Below, piece after piece: positions 18,642 to 27,923 of a DNA stretch of 64,000 nucleotides. A program made the position numbers and the translations under genes. This DNA comes from Bacteroidota bacterium (GTDB lineage: Bacteria; Bacteroidota; Ignavibacteria; Palsa-1295), in NCBI GenBank assembly GCA_030706745.1, contig JAUZNX010000007.1, positions 62,001 through 126,000 of the forward strand. The letters run 5' to 3'. Positions within the stretch are counted from its first letter, which is position 1; every line of letters begins with the position of its first letter. A model generated the notes under the pieces. The model saw only the letters and a program-made list of their open reading frames with translations. It searched no databases and was not told where the DNA came from.

Positions 18642-19288
18642 AGCGCACGGTTCTCGATGAGCAGCATCCTCATGGTTTCGAGCATTTGGAGATTATCGGC
18701 AAGCCCCGGCCCTGCTTGCTCCCTTGCGTAATCGGTGAAAAACGTATGGCTCCGAATGAACTGGATATTAATATCAAGCCATTCGAGATCGGTATATTCA
18801 CGGCCCAGCGCATGGAGGTGCTCTTCACGGAGTCGGTCGCTCCATGGCAAGAGTAGATCAGTACCAAGATAAAAGAGGTCTGCATCGCAGAGTACTTGCG
18901 CGATACGGCCGGTAGGCCGCTGCGGAATTTCGGTTGCGCGGATGCCTTCCTCCACATCCGCAATGATTTCGCTGCTGACCTCTCGCGCGAGTACTTCCCG
19001 TGCAAACTTGCAGCTTTCTTCCTCATGACCAATATAGATCATGTCGAAGCCGACATCATGGAGCCACGCGGCGATCAGAAGAATGGAAGTCTCAGCGTCA
19101 GAAAGACGGGTAGCCTCTGCAATCACGCGAGCATACTCGACCACCATTGCGGTATGCTCTACGCAATGATACCGATAACCGGGATGTAGCGAAGCGATCT
19201 TGCTGGTCGCAAATTCCTGGACCCGTTGAAGGACCAGTTTCATACTTCCATCCAGAATGGAGTTATCTTTGTACTGTGTCTGCGCCAT
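18638..19288 (-). CDS. HD-domain phosphohydrolase
   Basis: About 216 residues from the ATG at 19288 (MAQTQYKDNSIL); an in-frame ATG at 19429 would add an unlikely 47-residue N-terminus into the divergent gene. HD-superfamily metal ligands are visible: YHCVEHTAMVV, AAWLHDVGFD, IGHEEES and LCDADLFYLG. Proteins of this shape hydrolyse phosphate esters or phosphodiesters of nucleotides. It is divergent from the cNMP-binding transporter and cyclase genes, so a role in degrading the cyclic nucleotide is possible but not shown. Its 3' end overlaps cusA by 4 nt on the other strand. Confidence 0.8.
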   Translation of the reverse strand: MAQTQYKDNSILDGSMKLVLQRVQEFATSKIASLHPGYRYHCVEHTAMVVEYARVIAEATRLSDAETSILLIAAWLHDVGFDMIYIGHEEESCKFAREVLAREVSSEIIADVEEGIRATEIPQRPTGRIAQVLCDADLFYLGTDLLLPWSDRLREEHLHALGREYTDLEWLDINIQFIRSHTFFTDYAREQAGPGLADNLQMLETMRMLLIENRAL

Positions 19289-19326
19289 TCGATCGTCTTT
19301 GGACGTCTCGCTTCGTTCTGCAAGCC

Positions 19327-22300
19327 CTGAACCTTCGTTCAAATGAACGCCGTCCGGTGGCGCTCCTTTGGATGCACTCGTTCTGCCTGGGTGTGGGTGT
19401 TGCATATCTGGTTTCTGCTGCCCTTCCAATCTTCCTCGCTACCTTTCCAATCGATTATCTACCCATCGCATTCGCGTCCGCCGCGGTTCTGGAACTCATA
19501 ATAGCGTATGCCTCGGAGCATCTGGAGCGCACCATCGGACAAGCACGATTGCTCCGACTCGAACTACTCGCTTTGGTCGGCGGTACGATCGCCCTGAGGC
19601 TCAGTATGTTGGCCGGCTCGACAATTCCGACATACATGATGGCTTTCGGCCTGCTGGTATGGTCGCGCATCATGATCTATGTGACTGACGACGAATTCTG
19701 GGTGATTGCATCCCATCTGTTCGATGTGCGACAGGGCAAGCGCCTGTTCAGCCTTATCGATTCCGGCTCCTTCCTTGCAAAGATACTTGGTTATTTTTCT
19801 GTCCCGGTCATTCTCGCATTTTTTCAGGTGCCCGACCTTTTGATACTCTCTGCCATCGGAGCTGCCACAAGCCTCTATTTCCTTCAGCGGATCGTCGGCG
19901 ATTTCGGTCATGCTTTCGCGACGCATTCTGCGCATCAATCTCCAATAGCGAACCACTCCCAATCCCACAAGCACCGAATGGAGCCTGGCATATCCGTTCT
20001 TCGGAAGCGATCAGTCATGGAGTTTGTTCGCGCACACCGGTACATTGCAAGTGTAGCGCTCGTATCGTTTCTCGCAGTCCTTGCGACGACAAGTATCGAC
20101 TATGGCTTCCTGCGTCAGATCGAGCTTCGCAGTAAAGATATCGCTGAGATCGCGAATTTCCTCGGTCTATTTCTTGGTCTTGCCCAACTCATAAGCCTGA
20201 TTTTAAAAATCGGCATTGTTGGCCGGCTCTTTAACCGGTTCGGGTTGGCGCGAACCAGCATTGTGCTTCCCGTTGGTCTTTGTGCGATCACGGTTGCAGG
20301 ACTCATCGGAGCAATGGGCACAAAGGAATCGGCAATGATCTGGTCATTCACCGCAGGAATGCTATTTGTCCAACTATGGTCGGATGCCGTACACGTACCC
20401 GCGCTTGCCATTGCATTGCAGCCCCTTTCTAAGCGTGACCGACACAAGGGGCAGTATTTGGTCGGCGGTATCGCGGAGCCGATTGGGTTGGGTGTTTCAG
20501 CACTTTTGCTTTATGTCCTCTCAGTCTCCATTGGGTTCACACTTCTCGACATTAGTTACGCAATAGTCGGAGTGTTTGTCGCTTGGGCGTTTGCTCTCGG
20601 ATGGTTCGATCGGGAATATCGGATGATGGTCTTCCGCGCACTCAAACATCGACGACTTAACGAGGCCGAACTGGTCTTGGATCATGCGACACGACTGATG
20701 ATCGTCGAGAAGTTGCGAAGCATGAATACGACTGAAGCCGAATATGCTCTCCGGCTTATTCCGCAGACGGAATCTTCATTCTTTATCGACATCTTGCCCA
20801 TTGTTTTCGATCATGGCGATCGCGCGTTACGAATAGCCGCACTTCAGCGGAGTGAGGAATTCACCCTCACACCTGATCATCAATCACGATTATCCAACAC
20901 GTTGGAACATGCTATCCGAGTTTCCCAGGATCAGCCGGATGTTCTCGGCCCGATACTACAAGCTTATGGGAAGATCCATGGCGGATTCGACAACACTTCG
21001 GTGACTCGTTGGCTTGAGGATGAACGTCCGCAGGTGCTGGAGGGTCTATTGACGGGCTTGTTCAAGAGCCGGACGATGACGAATCTCAGAATCGCCAACG
21101 AGCATCTCCGGGCGCTGATGAATCACCCCGATCCCGCGCGGCGGACTTCTGCGGCAAGAATAATCGGTCGGGCCGCCGTCCAGGAGACCAACCCTCAGCT
21201 GTTGGCCCTGCTCGGCGACGAAAATGAGGACGTGCGTCTCGCAGCAGCGAATGCATCGTCGCTAATTGCACACCAGGATCTGGTCGAGCCTTTGCTTGAA
21301 CAGTACTTTAATATGGCAACGTCGCGGCAGTTCATGAGAGGGCTGGAGCTTTGTCTGTCGGCATTTGGGAGTCTCCTCATACCTGCTCTTGCTCGTCGCA
21401 TTGAGTCGGACGCCGTTGATGAAGCGCGGTTGATACGAGTTGCCCGGTTGCTAGGTCATTCTATTCGTGGAGAGGACCTGTCAATGGACGAACGGGCATT
21501 TCACGAGCTGGAGTCGCTTCTCCATTGGCCGCCTTCTCGGAGTGGTGACTTAAGCAATATTCGGCTCGTAACGTTGCGCGCGTTGCTCGGCGCCGTGACA
21601 AGATTGGATCGGACAAACCTTGGCGATCGCAGCCTATTCGACCGGCTGATCCGAGAAGAATGCGATCGGGTCTACGAGATCGCTGCAATCTTGTCTTTCG
21701 TGGATTCGATTCGCGCTGCTCCGGGGTTATCGCGAGCCGCCCGCTTGTTCCGAAGCACATTAGCATTCGAAATTGTTCGCGCCGCCGAGCGCCTGCTGCT
21801 GTTGCTGGGATTGCGATACGAACATCACACTCTGCTTCGCGTTCGTGACAGTCTCCTGTTGGGTGATGAACGCGACCGTGCAAATGCATTCGAAACACTT
21901 CATCACATCTTACCAAGTGAAGGCTCGAAGGACATCATCGCGGTGCTCGAAGCTAGTTTATTTTTGAGTGGAAGAGCCCATCATGGTGCCGCATTGGCGG
22001 ATATCATTTCCATGGGACCAATTGAGCGAGTGCCGCAGCAATTAGCGCTCGATCGTTTGATTTCAAACAAGGACCGATTCTATGGTGATTGGACGATCGC
22101 CATAGCACGCTATTGGAAGTCGAGCGAGTCAGTCGCTTCAGGGATCGCTGAACTTCATCATAATTCTACTGGAGGTGAACTTATGCCGTTACTATTTGAA
22201 CGCGTCATTCTCTTAAAGACTGTTGAGCTATTTCGAGAAACGCCCGATCCGGTAATCGCGCACATCGCACAGGCGCTGGAGGAAGTCCACTTCAAAGCCG

Positions 22301-22647
22301 GCGAAAACATTATCCAGAAGGGTGAAATTGGCGATTGCCTTTACATCATCGTCGAGGGCCGAGTGCGTGTGCATGCTGGCGTTCATTTCCTGACCGAACT
22401 CGGTACTCGAGATGTGGTCGGCGAGATGGCATTACTCGATCCTGAGCCACGTTCTGCTTCCGTAACGGCGATCGAGGAAACGACGTTGTTGAAGCTCCAG
22501 CGAGATGTGTTTTACGATCTGATGGCCGACAATGTCGAGATAGCGCGTGGCGCAATAACCACGCTCTCCAGGAAGTTACGGAAGCAAAACGAACAAATTT
22601 CGCATGCTGGCGAGGTTGCGGCCTCAAAGCCGGGGGTCGATACCTGA
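19327..22647 (+). CDS. Nucleotide transporter-like membrane protein with HEAT repeats and cNMP-binding domain
   Basis: About 1106 residues. The start is uncertain: family similarity (LNLRSNERRPVALLW) points to about 19327 (CTG), with a GTG at 19357 and an ATG at 19372 as alternatives; no clear ribosome site is seen. Residues 1-430 hold about 11-12 membrane helices with the FDVRQGKRLFSLIDSG motif of the Npt/ATP-ADP-translocase-like group. The middle (about 450-950) is helical and HEAT-like (ARRTSAARIIGRAAV, LGDENEDVRLAAANA). The C-terminus is a cyclic-nucleotide-binding domain with GEMALLDPEPRSASVTA, whose Glu and Arg are the residues that hold the cyclic phosphate and ribose. The next gene, 33 nt downstream, is a cyclase, so cAMP is a plausible ligand. 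Transport substrate is unknown. Confidence 0.85.
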   Translation: MNLRSNERRPVALLWMHSFCLGVGVAYLVSAALPIFLATFPIDYLPIAFASAAVLELIIAYASEHLERTIGQARLLRLELLALVGGTIALRLSMLAGSTIPTYMMAFGLLVWSRIMIYVTDDEFWVIASHLFDVRQGKRLFSLIDSGSFLAKILGYFSVPVILAFFQVPDLLILSAIGAATSLYFLQRIVGDFGHAFATHSAHQSPIANHSQSHKHRMEPGISVLRKRSVMEFVRAHRYIASVALVSFLAVLATTSIDYGFLRQIELRSKDIAEIANFLGLFLGLAQLISLILKIGIVGRLFNRFGLARTSIVLPVGLCAITVAGLIGAMGTKESAMIWSFTAGMLFVQLWSDAVHVPALAIALQPLSKRDRHKGQYLVGGIAEPIGLGVSALLLYVLSVSIGFTLLDISYAIVGVFVAWAFALGWFDREYRMMVFRALKHRRLNEAELVLDHATRLMIVEKLRSMNTTEAEYALRLIPQTESSFFIDILPIVFDHGDRALRIAALQRSEEFTLTPDHQSRLSNTLEHAIRVSQDQPDVLGPILQAYGKIHGGFDNTSVTRWLEDERPQVLEGLLTGLFKSRTMTNLRIANEHLRALMNHPDPARRTSAARIIGRAAVQETNPQLLALLGDENEDVRLAAANASSLIAHQDLVEPLLEQYFNMATSRQFMRGLELCLSAFGSLLIPALARRIESDAVDEARLIRVARLLGHSIRGEDLSMDERAFHELESLLHWPPSRSGDLSNIRLVTLRALLGAVTRLDRTNLGDRSLFDRLIREECDRVYEIAAILSFVDSIRAAPGLSRAARLFRSTLAFEIVRAAERLLLLLGLRYEHHTLLRVRDSLLLGDERDRANAFETLHHILPSEGSKDIIAVLEASLFLSGRAHHGAALADIISMGPIERVPQQLALDRLISNKDRFYGDWTIAIARYWKSSESVASGIAELHHNSTGGELMPLLFERVILLKTVELFRETPDPVIAHIAQALEEVHFKAGENIIQKGEIGDCLYIIVEGRVRVHAGVHFLTELGTRDVVGEMALLDPEPRSASVTAIEETTLLKLQRDVFYDLMADNVEIARGAITTLSRKLRKQNEQISHAGEVAASKPGVDT

Positions 22648-22680
22648 AATCCCCATGCAGCGGCAATTTGAACCTTTCCA

Positions 22681-25600
22681 TTGGAACGTTCCGTTGAAAT
22701 ACCGTTCAATTTAGTGCCGCCTAACAATCATTCTGTTCGTGTCGTCAAGGATACATTTCTTGCCATGAGTAAGTCGCTACTCAGCCAAAACGCTTGGGTC
22801 TCCGTTTATAAAGATTCCGATCAAGTAACCGGAAGCCCGGTTGTTGTGAAGACGCTCAAAAGCGAGTTTCCTACAGCTGAGGAGATTACGCGTTTAAATA
22901 ACGAATACGAAATCACGCAGCAACTTTCGATTCCCGGAGTCCGGCGAGCACTCCGGAAAGAAACGATCGACGATCGCCGGGCGCTCGTGCTAACTCACAT
23001 CGATGGGGTCACACTTCGGGAAGCATTCGTATCCGAGCGGCAGCCGCTCTCCGTGTTTCTCGACATGGCGATCTCGATCGCTCATTTGTTGGCTGAGTTG
23101 CACGCCGCACCGGTGATCCACAAGGATATTAACAGCAGTAATATCCTCGTCGATTTGCAGACTGGCACGGTAAGTTTGATCGATTTCGGTATTAGCAGCC
23201 GCATCGATTTTCGCTCCTCGTTTCTCGGCAACCCAGAAAAGCTCGAAGGAACACTCGCCTATATCTCGCCCGAGCAAACGGGGCGAATGAACCGCATGGT
23301 CGATTACCGCACCGACCTCTATTCGCTCGGTGTGACGTTCTACGAAGTGCTCTGTGGCTCACTCCCATTCGACACGAGCGACCCGGCGGAGTTGGTCCAT
23401 TGTCATATTGCGAAAGCTGCGACGCCGCCAACGACACGGAATCCCGATCTGCCAGACACGCTCTCGCGCATCGTGATGAAGCTTCTGGAAAAGAATGCGG
23501 AGGACCGATATCAGTCGGCATTCGGACTGCAATACGATCTCGAACGGTGCCGGGAGTCGCTTCAGCAACATGGCTTCATTGCTGACATGGAGCTTGCCAC
23601 GCACGATTATTCGGGCATTCTCCAAATTCAACAGAAACTTTATGGACGCGAGAAGGAAATCGCGCTTCTGCTCGATGCGTTCGATCGCGCAGCCGATGGC
23701 GCCGCGTCACCTATCCTTGTCCTCGGGGCTCCAGGCAGCGGAAAGTCCGCTCTCGTGCATGAGTTACATAAACGGATCAGCACGCGCGGCGGGCGATATG
23801 CCGAGGGCAAGTTCGATCAATTTCAGCGCGATATTCCCTATTCGGCAATCGGTCAGGCCCTCGCAGAGCTTGCATTATTGCTCTTGACCGAGCGCGATGA
23901 CGTGCTGGCCAAGTGGCGAACATCGTTACTGAGTACCCTTGGGACGTTGGGTAAGGTCATCACAAATCTCGTCCCACAATTCGAGTTGGTGCTCGGCCCA
24001 CAGCCGGATCTTCCCGTGCTCGGTGGCGCTGAGTCTCAGAACCGGTTCCAATACGCACTCAGTCAATTCTTCCTTGCACTTGCGACCGAAGAACATCCGC
24101 TCGTGCTCTTCATTGACGATCTGCAATGGGCCGATGCTGCATCACTTGACTTGCTCAAGCTCTTGATGAGCAGTCCCGAACACCGTCATCTTCTCATCAT
24201 TGGCGCCTACCGTGATACGGAGGCGGACCAAACACATCCGCTGGCGGTCATGCTTCGCGATGTATCCGATTCAGGTGTTGCAATTTCTCGGATCAATGTC
24301 CTCGATTTGACTCGCGACGACATATCACGTCTACTGGCCGACGCCCTGTTTCAGAGTCCGGAAGACATTCGAAGCTTAGCCGATTTGGTGCAGGAAAAAA
24401 CACGCGGCAACGCATTCTTTGTCCGTCAATTTCTGGCATCACTCGATGCTCGAGGGGCCCTCCGGTTCGATTTTAACGAACGCCGATGGCGATGGGATGT
24501 CACACAAATCCGACAGCTGAAGATTACGGATAATGTTGTCGAGCTTCTTGCGGATCGCGTGAAACAGTTGCCAGAGGATGTGCAAGGCGCGCTGCGATGT
24601 GCAGCATGCATTGGAAGCAGTTTCGATGTCCAAACTCTGTCTTTCATTTCTCGAAAGTCGCCGTTCGAGCTATCGCAGCTTCTTCGCACGGCGACGCTTG
24701 AGCGGCTCATCATGCCCGCCGACGAGCGGTATAAGCTAGTGGAAGCTGAAGAGAGCGCGACTTTGGGGCAAACGGCCACATTCTATTTCGCGCATGACCG
24801 CGTCCAACAGGCGGTGCATTCTCTGATCCCAGAAGAGGAACGGACAGCAGTTCACCTTGACATCGGTCGGCTACTCCTCAAGAATGTGCCACTTGAGCAG
24901 CAATCGGAACGTATATTCGACATCGTCTATCAGCTCAATCTAGGGCTTTCGGCGATAACGGATGCCGCCGAACGCCGATCTTTGGTCGAGCTCAATTTGA
25001 TGGCGGGGAATAAGGCGAAGCAGAGTTCGGCATACCAACCTGCATTTCTCTTCTATCGCACAGCAATTGGCCAACTGCCGCAAGATGTGTGGACGAGCAA
25101 TTACGGCCTTGCCTTGACGCTTTACACGGAAGCATCAGAAGCTGCTTACGTTACTCGTGATGCCCTATTGACCGATGCGTGGACTGATGCTGTGATTCAC
25201 AATGCACGCGATCCGCTCGAATCCATCCGCGCCTACATGATCAAGTTGGACGCCGCGATGGCCGTGAATAAGCATCAGGAGATGCTGCAGTTTGGTCTTG
25301 AAGTCCTGGCTAAACTCGGTGTGAAGTTCCCTCGTAAGCCCACAATGCTCCATGTCGTCCGGGCGCTCGCAGCTACAAAGATGCGACTGGCGGGCAAGAA
25401 GATCGAGTCGCTGGCGGAACTGCCGACGATGACGGATCCGCAAAAGACGTCTGCAATGACGATCATCGAGCGGGTGAGTCCTTCAGCATTCTTGACGGGC
25501 AGTCAGCTCTTCCCTCTCATGATATTCAAGATGGTCGAGCTCTCGCTCAAGTATGGTAATGGCGAAACGGCACCGTATGCTTATGGATCATACGCTATTA

Positions 25601-27873
25601 CGCTATCTGGAATCCTTGGTGACTTCAAAGCAGGTTTCCGGTTTGGCCAAACGAGTCTTGAAACACTTCGGCGGCATTACTCTGAAGACTTCGAAGTAAA
25701 GGTGCTCTTCGTGCTTGGGGTCTTCATCTATCATTGGAACAGACCGCTCAAAGAGACCTACGAACTTCTTCAAAAGTCTTATACCGCCGGGCTAAAGATT
25801 GGAAATGTTGCCACGGGATACTGGTCTGCATACTACAGGTTGTATTACCAATTCCTTGGTGGTGTCCCGCTGGCCGAACTCGAAAGCGAAGTTGGGACGT
25901 ACGCCGCTACATTTGCCAGAATGAAACACGATGGTGCCGTGATGCGCTCTGGGTTCTTGCGACAGGTCATCGCAAATCTTATGCACCCCTCAGCCGAACC
26001 GACACTTCTGAACGGCGAGCACTTCTCGGAGGAATTGATCGAAACGAATTCGGCCGCCGGGGTCGATAAGACTGGCACATTCGGATTCTATGGGATGAAG
26101 GTCATGCTGTCTTATCTTTATGGCGACACACCAGGTGCTGTAGAGAGCATGGAGCATGCGACGGCCTTGGTCGAGTCAGGCGTAGGGCTCGCGGAACTGA
26201 CAATGTTCCGGTTCTATGAGGCACTCGTGCGATTGCGGGCTGCCGAGGGGGCTATCTCCGGTGAACGAAGAACGCACGACAAGAAAGTGGCAGGCCTTCT
26301 TCGCAAGATGAAGAAATGGGCTGCGAGTAGTCCCGATAATTACTCGCATCGCTACCATCTCATACTCGCTGAGCGAGCGAGTAAGCGTGGCAACAAGGAG
26401 GAGGCCGGCGAACTCTTTGCAAAAGCACTCTCTGAAGCTCGTGCAAGCGGTTTCCTGCAAGATGCCGCTCTGACTGCCGAACTTGCCAGCGAACATTTTT
26501 CAAAGATTGGCGACAATAAGTCTGCGCTCGAATATAGCCGTACGGCGTATCAAGCCTATGAGCATTGGGGTGCACGCGCGAAAGCAGAGCACTATCTTGC
26601 CAGACATCCACAAGCTGCGTCGACTGAATTGATTGGGATCTCGGGCCATGGACACACCGTGAGCCATACATCTTCTCTCAGTCTTGATCTCTCGTCGCTG
26701 CTAAAAGCATCAACCGCGATTTCGAGCGCTGTTAGGCTTCGCACACTGATCGAGCGCCTACTGACGATTTGTATCGAGTCCGCGGGAGCGGAGCGAGCTG
26801 TGTTCTTGCTGCCGGAAGGTGACGGCTCCTGGAAGGAGCAAGCTATTGGCAAGGTCGAAGGACAGAAGATTCGCATAGACTTCCCGGAAGCATCTGATTC
26901 GATCGAGGTCTCCCCCGCCGTGATCCAGTATGTTAGCCGCACGAAGCAAAACGTCGTGCTCGTGCATGCAATGAGCGATCCGATGTTCGGACAGGACCGT
27001 TATCTCGCCGAAGGGCGTATGAAGTCCGTGCTTGGCCTTCCCATTATGAACCTTTCGACGTTGACCGGCATCTTGTATCTCGAAAACAATCTCGTTGCCG
27101 GAGCCTTTTCCCCGCAACGGATCGAGGTACTCCAATTACTGTCTGGTCAAATCGCAATTTCTCTCGAAAATTCCAAGCTCTACGAGAATCTCGAGCAAAA
27201 GGTCGAGGAGCGCACGCGCGAGCTCGCAAGCGAAAAACAAAAATCGGACGATCTCCTACTGAATATTATTCCCTATGAGACAGCCGAAGAACTCAAGCGC
27301 AATGGGTATGTCCAGCCTCGGAAATTCGATGAAGTAACGGTGATGTTTACGGATTTCGTCAACTTCTCGAGTGTGACGCGCGAGTGGACCGCCGAACAAG
27401 TCGTTCAGGAAGTTGACTATTACTTCAGTGCATTCGATGAGATTGTGGGTCGTCACGGGCTCGAAAAAATCAAGACCATCGGCGACAGCTATATGTGCGC
27501 GGCCGGTATCCGTTCTGGAACCGAGAACGGCACGAAGGATATGGTCGCTGCGGCCCGCGAGATCCTACAGTTCGTCGAACGCGCAAAAGCCAACACCGGC
27601 AAGATGCGAGGCGCATTCAATTGCCGCGTTGGGATTCATCTCGGACCGGTCGCGGCAGGAATCGTCGGGACAAAGAAGTTTGCCTACGACATTTGGGGGG
27701 ATACAGTCAATGTCGCTTCCAGAATGGAGTCGAACGGCGTCGGCGGCCGTATCAACGTTTCGGGTACGGTGTTCGAGCGCATCAAAGAGATGTACCCTTG
27801 CACATATCGAGGCCAGATCGAAGCGAAGAATATCGGAGCGGTCGATATGTACTTCGTGGAGTTGGCAGGATAA
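22681..27873 (+). CDS. Ser/Thr kinase-AAA ATPase-TPR-GAF-class III adenylate cyclase
   Basis: Up to 1730 residues from TTG at 22681; ATG at 22765 is the alternative. In order: a Hanks-type kinase domain (VVVKTLK lysine, VIHKDINSSNILVD, LIDFGISS, YISPEQTGR); an AAA-type ATPase (GAPGSGKSALVHEL Walker A, LVLFIDDLQWAD Walker B); a long TPR-like helical region; a GAF domain (about 1340-1500); a coiled coil (EQKVEERTRELASEKQ); and a class III cyclase. The cyclase has both metal Asp (VMFTDFVNFSS; KTIGDSYM), the adenine-selecting Lys and Asp (EKIKTIG; YDIWGDTVN), and the N/R transition-state pair (VNVASRME). ATP to cAMP is therefore predicted. Similar kinase/ATPase/GAF proteins usually end in a histidine kinase. 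No membrane helix is seen. Confidence 0.92.
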   Translation: MERSVEIPFNLVPPNNHSVRVVKDTFLAMSKSLLSQNAWVSVYKDSDQVTGSPVVVKTLKSEFPTAEEITRLNNEYEITQQLSIPGVRRALRKETIDDRRALVLTHIDGVTLREAFVSERQPLSVFLDMAISIAHLLAELHAAPVIHKDINSSNILVDLQTGTVSLIDFGISSRIDFRSSFLGNPEKLEGTLAYISPEQTGRMNRMVDYRTDLYSLGVTFYEVLCGSLPFDTSDPAELVHCHIAKAATPPTTRNPDLPDTLSRIVMKLLEKNAEDRYQSAFGLQYDLERCRESLQQHGFIADMELATHDYSGILQIQQKLYGREKEIALLLDAFDRAADGAASPILVLGAPGSGKSALVHELHKRISTRGGRYAEGKFDQFQRDIPYSAIGQALAELALLLLTERDDVLAKWRTSLLSTLGTLGKVITNLVPQFELVLGPQPDLPVLGGAESQNRFQYALSQFFLALATEEHPLVLFIDDLQWADAASLDLLKLLMSSPEHRHLLIIGAYRDTEADQTHPLAVMLRDVSDSGVAISRINVLDLTRDDISRLLADALFQSPEDIRSLADLVQEKTRGNAFFVRQFLASLDARGALRFDFNERRWRWDVTQIRQLKITDNVVELLADRVKQLPEDVQGALRCAACIGSSFDVQTLSFISRKSPFELSQLLRTATLERLIMPADERYKLVEAEESATLGQTATFYFAHDRVQQAVHSLIPEEERTAVHLDIGRLLLKNVPLEQQSERIFDIVYQLNLGLSAITDAAERRSLVELNLMAGNKAKQSSAYQPAFLFYRTAIGQLPQDVWTSNYGLALTLYTEASEAAYVTRDALLTDAWTDAVIHNARDPLESIRAYMIKLDAAMAVNKHQEMLQFGLEVLAKLGVKFPRKPTMLHVVRALAATKMRLAGKKIESLAELPTMTDPQKTSAMTIIERVSPSAFLTGSQLFPLMIFKMVELSLKYGNGETAPYAYGSYAITLSGILGDFKAGFRFGQTSLETLRRHYSEDFEVKVLFVLGVFIYHWNRPLKETYELLQKSYTAGLKIGNVATGYWSAYYRLYYQFLGGVPLAELESEVGTYAATFARMKHDGAVMRSGFLRQVIANLMHPSAEPTLLNGEHFSEELIETNSAAGVDKTGTFGFYGMKVMLSYLYGDTPGAVESMEHATALVESGVGLAELTMFRFYEALVRLRAAEGAISGERRTHDKKVAGLLRKMKKWAASSPDNYSHRYHLILAERASKRGNKEEAGELFAKALSEARASGFLQDAALTAELASEHFSKIGDNKSALEYSRTAYQAYEHWGARAKAEHYLARHPQAASTELIGISGHGHTVSHTSSLSLDLSSLLKASTAISSAVRLRTLIERLLTICIESAGAERAVFLLPEGDGSWKEQAIGKVEGQKIRIDFPEASDSIEVSPAVIQYVSRTKQNVVLVHAMSDPMFGQDRYLAEGRMKSVLGLPIMNLSTLTGILYLENNLVAGAFSPQRIEVLQLLSGQIAISLENSKLYENLEQKVEERTRELASEKQKSDDLLLNIIPYETAEELKRNGYVQPRKFDEVTVMFTDFVNFSSVTREWTAEQVVQEVDYYFSAFDEIVGRHGLEKIKTIGDSYMCAAGIRSGTENGTKDMVAAAREILQFVERAKANTGKMRGAFNCRVGIHLGPVAAGIVGTKKFAYDIWGDTVNVASRMESNGVGGRINVSGTVFERIKEMYPCTYRGQIEAKNIGAVDMYFVELAG

Positions 27874-27923
27874 AGGTTTACGCAACGACGGATGAGGTTC
27901 TCACCCGCCGCAATTACGACGTA

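Noticed and set aside
19147-19326. Upstream extension of the cNMP transporter gene
   Set aside because: It would run inside the oppositely oriented HD gene and encodes no recognisable sequence; the family N-terminus starts near 19327.
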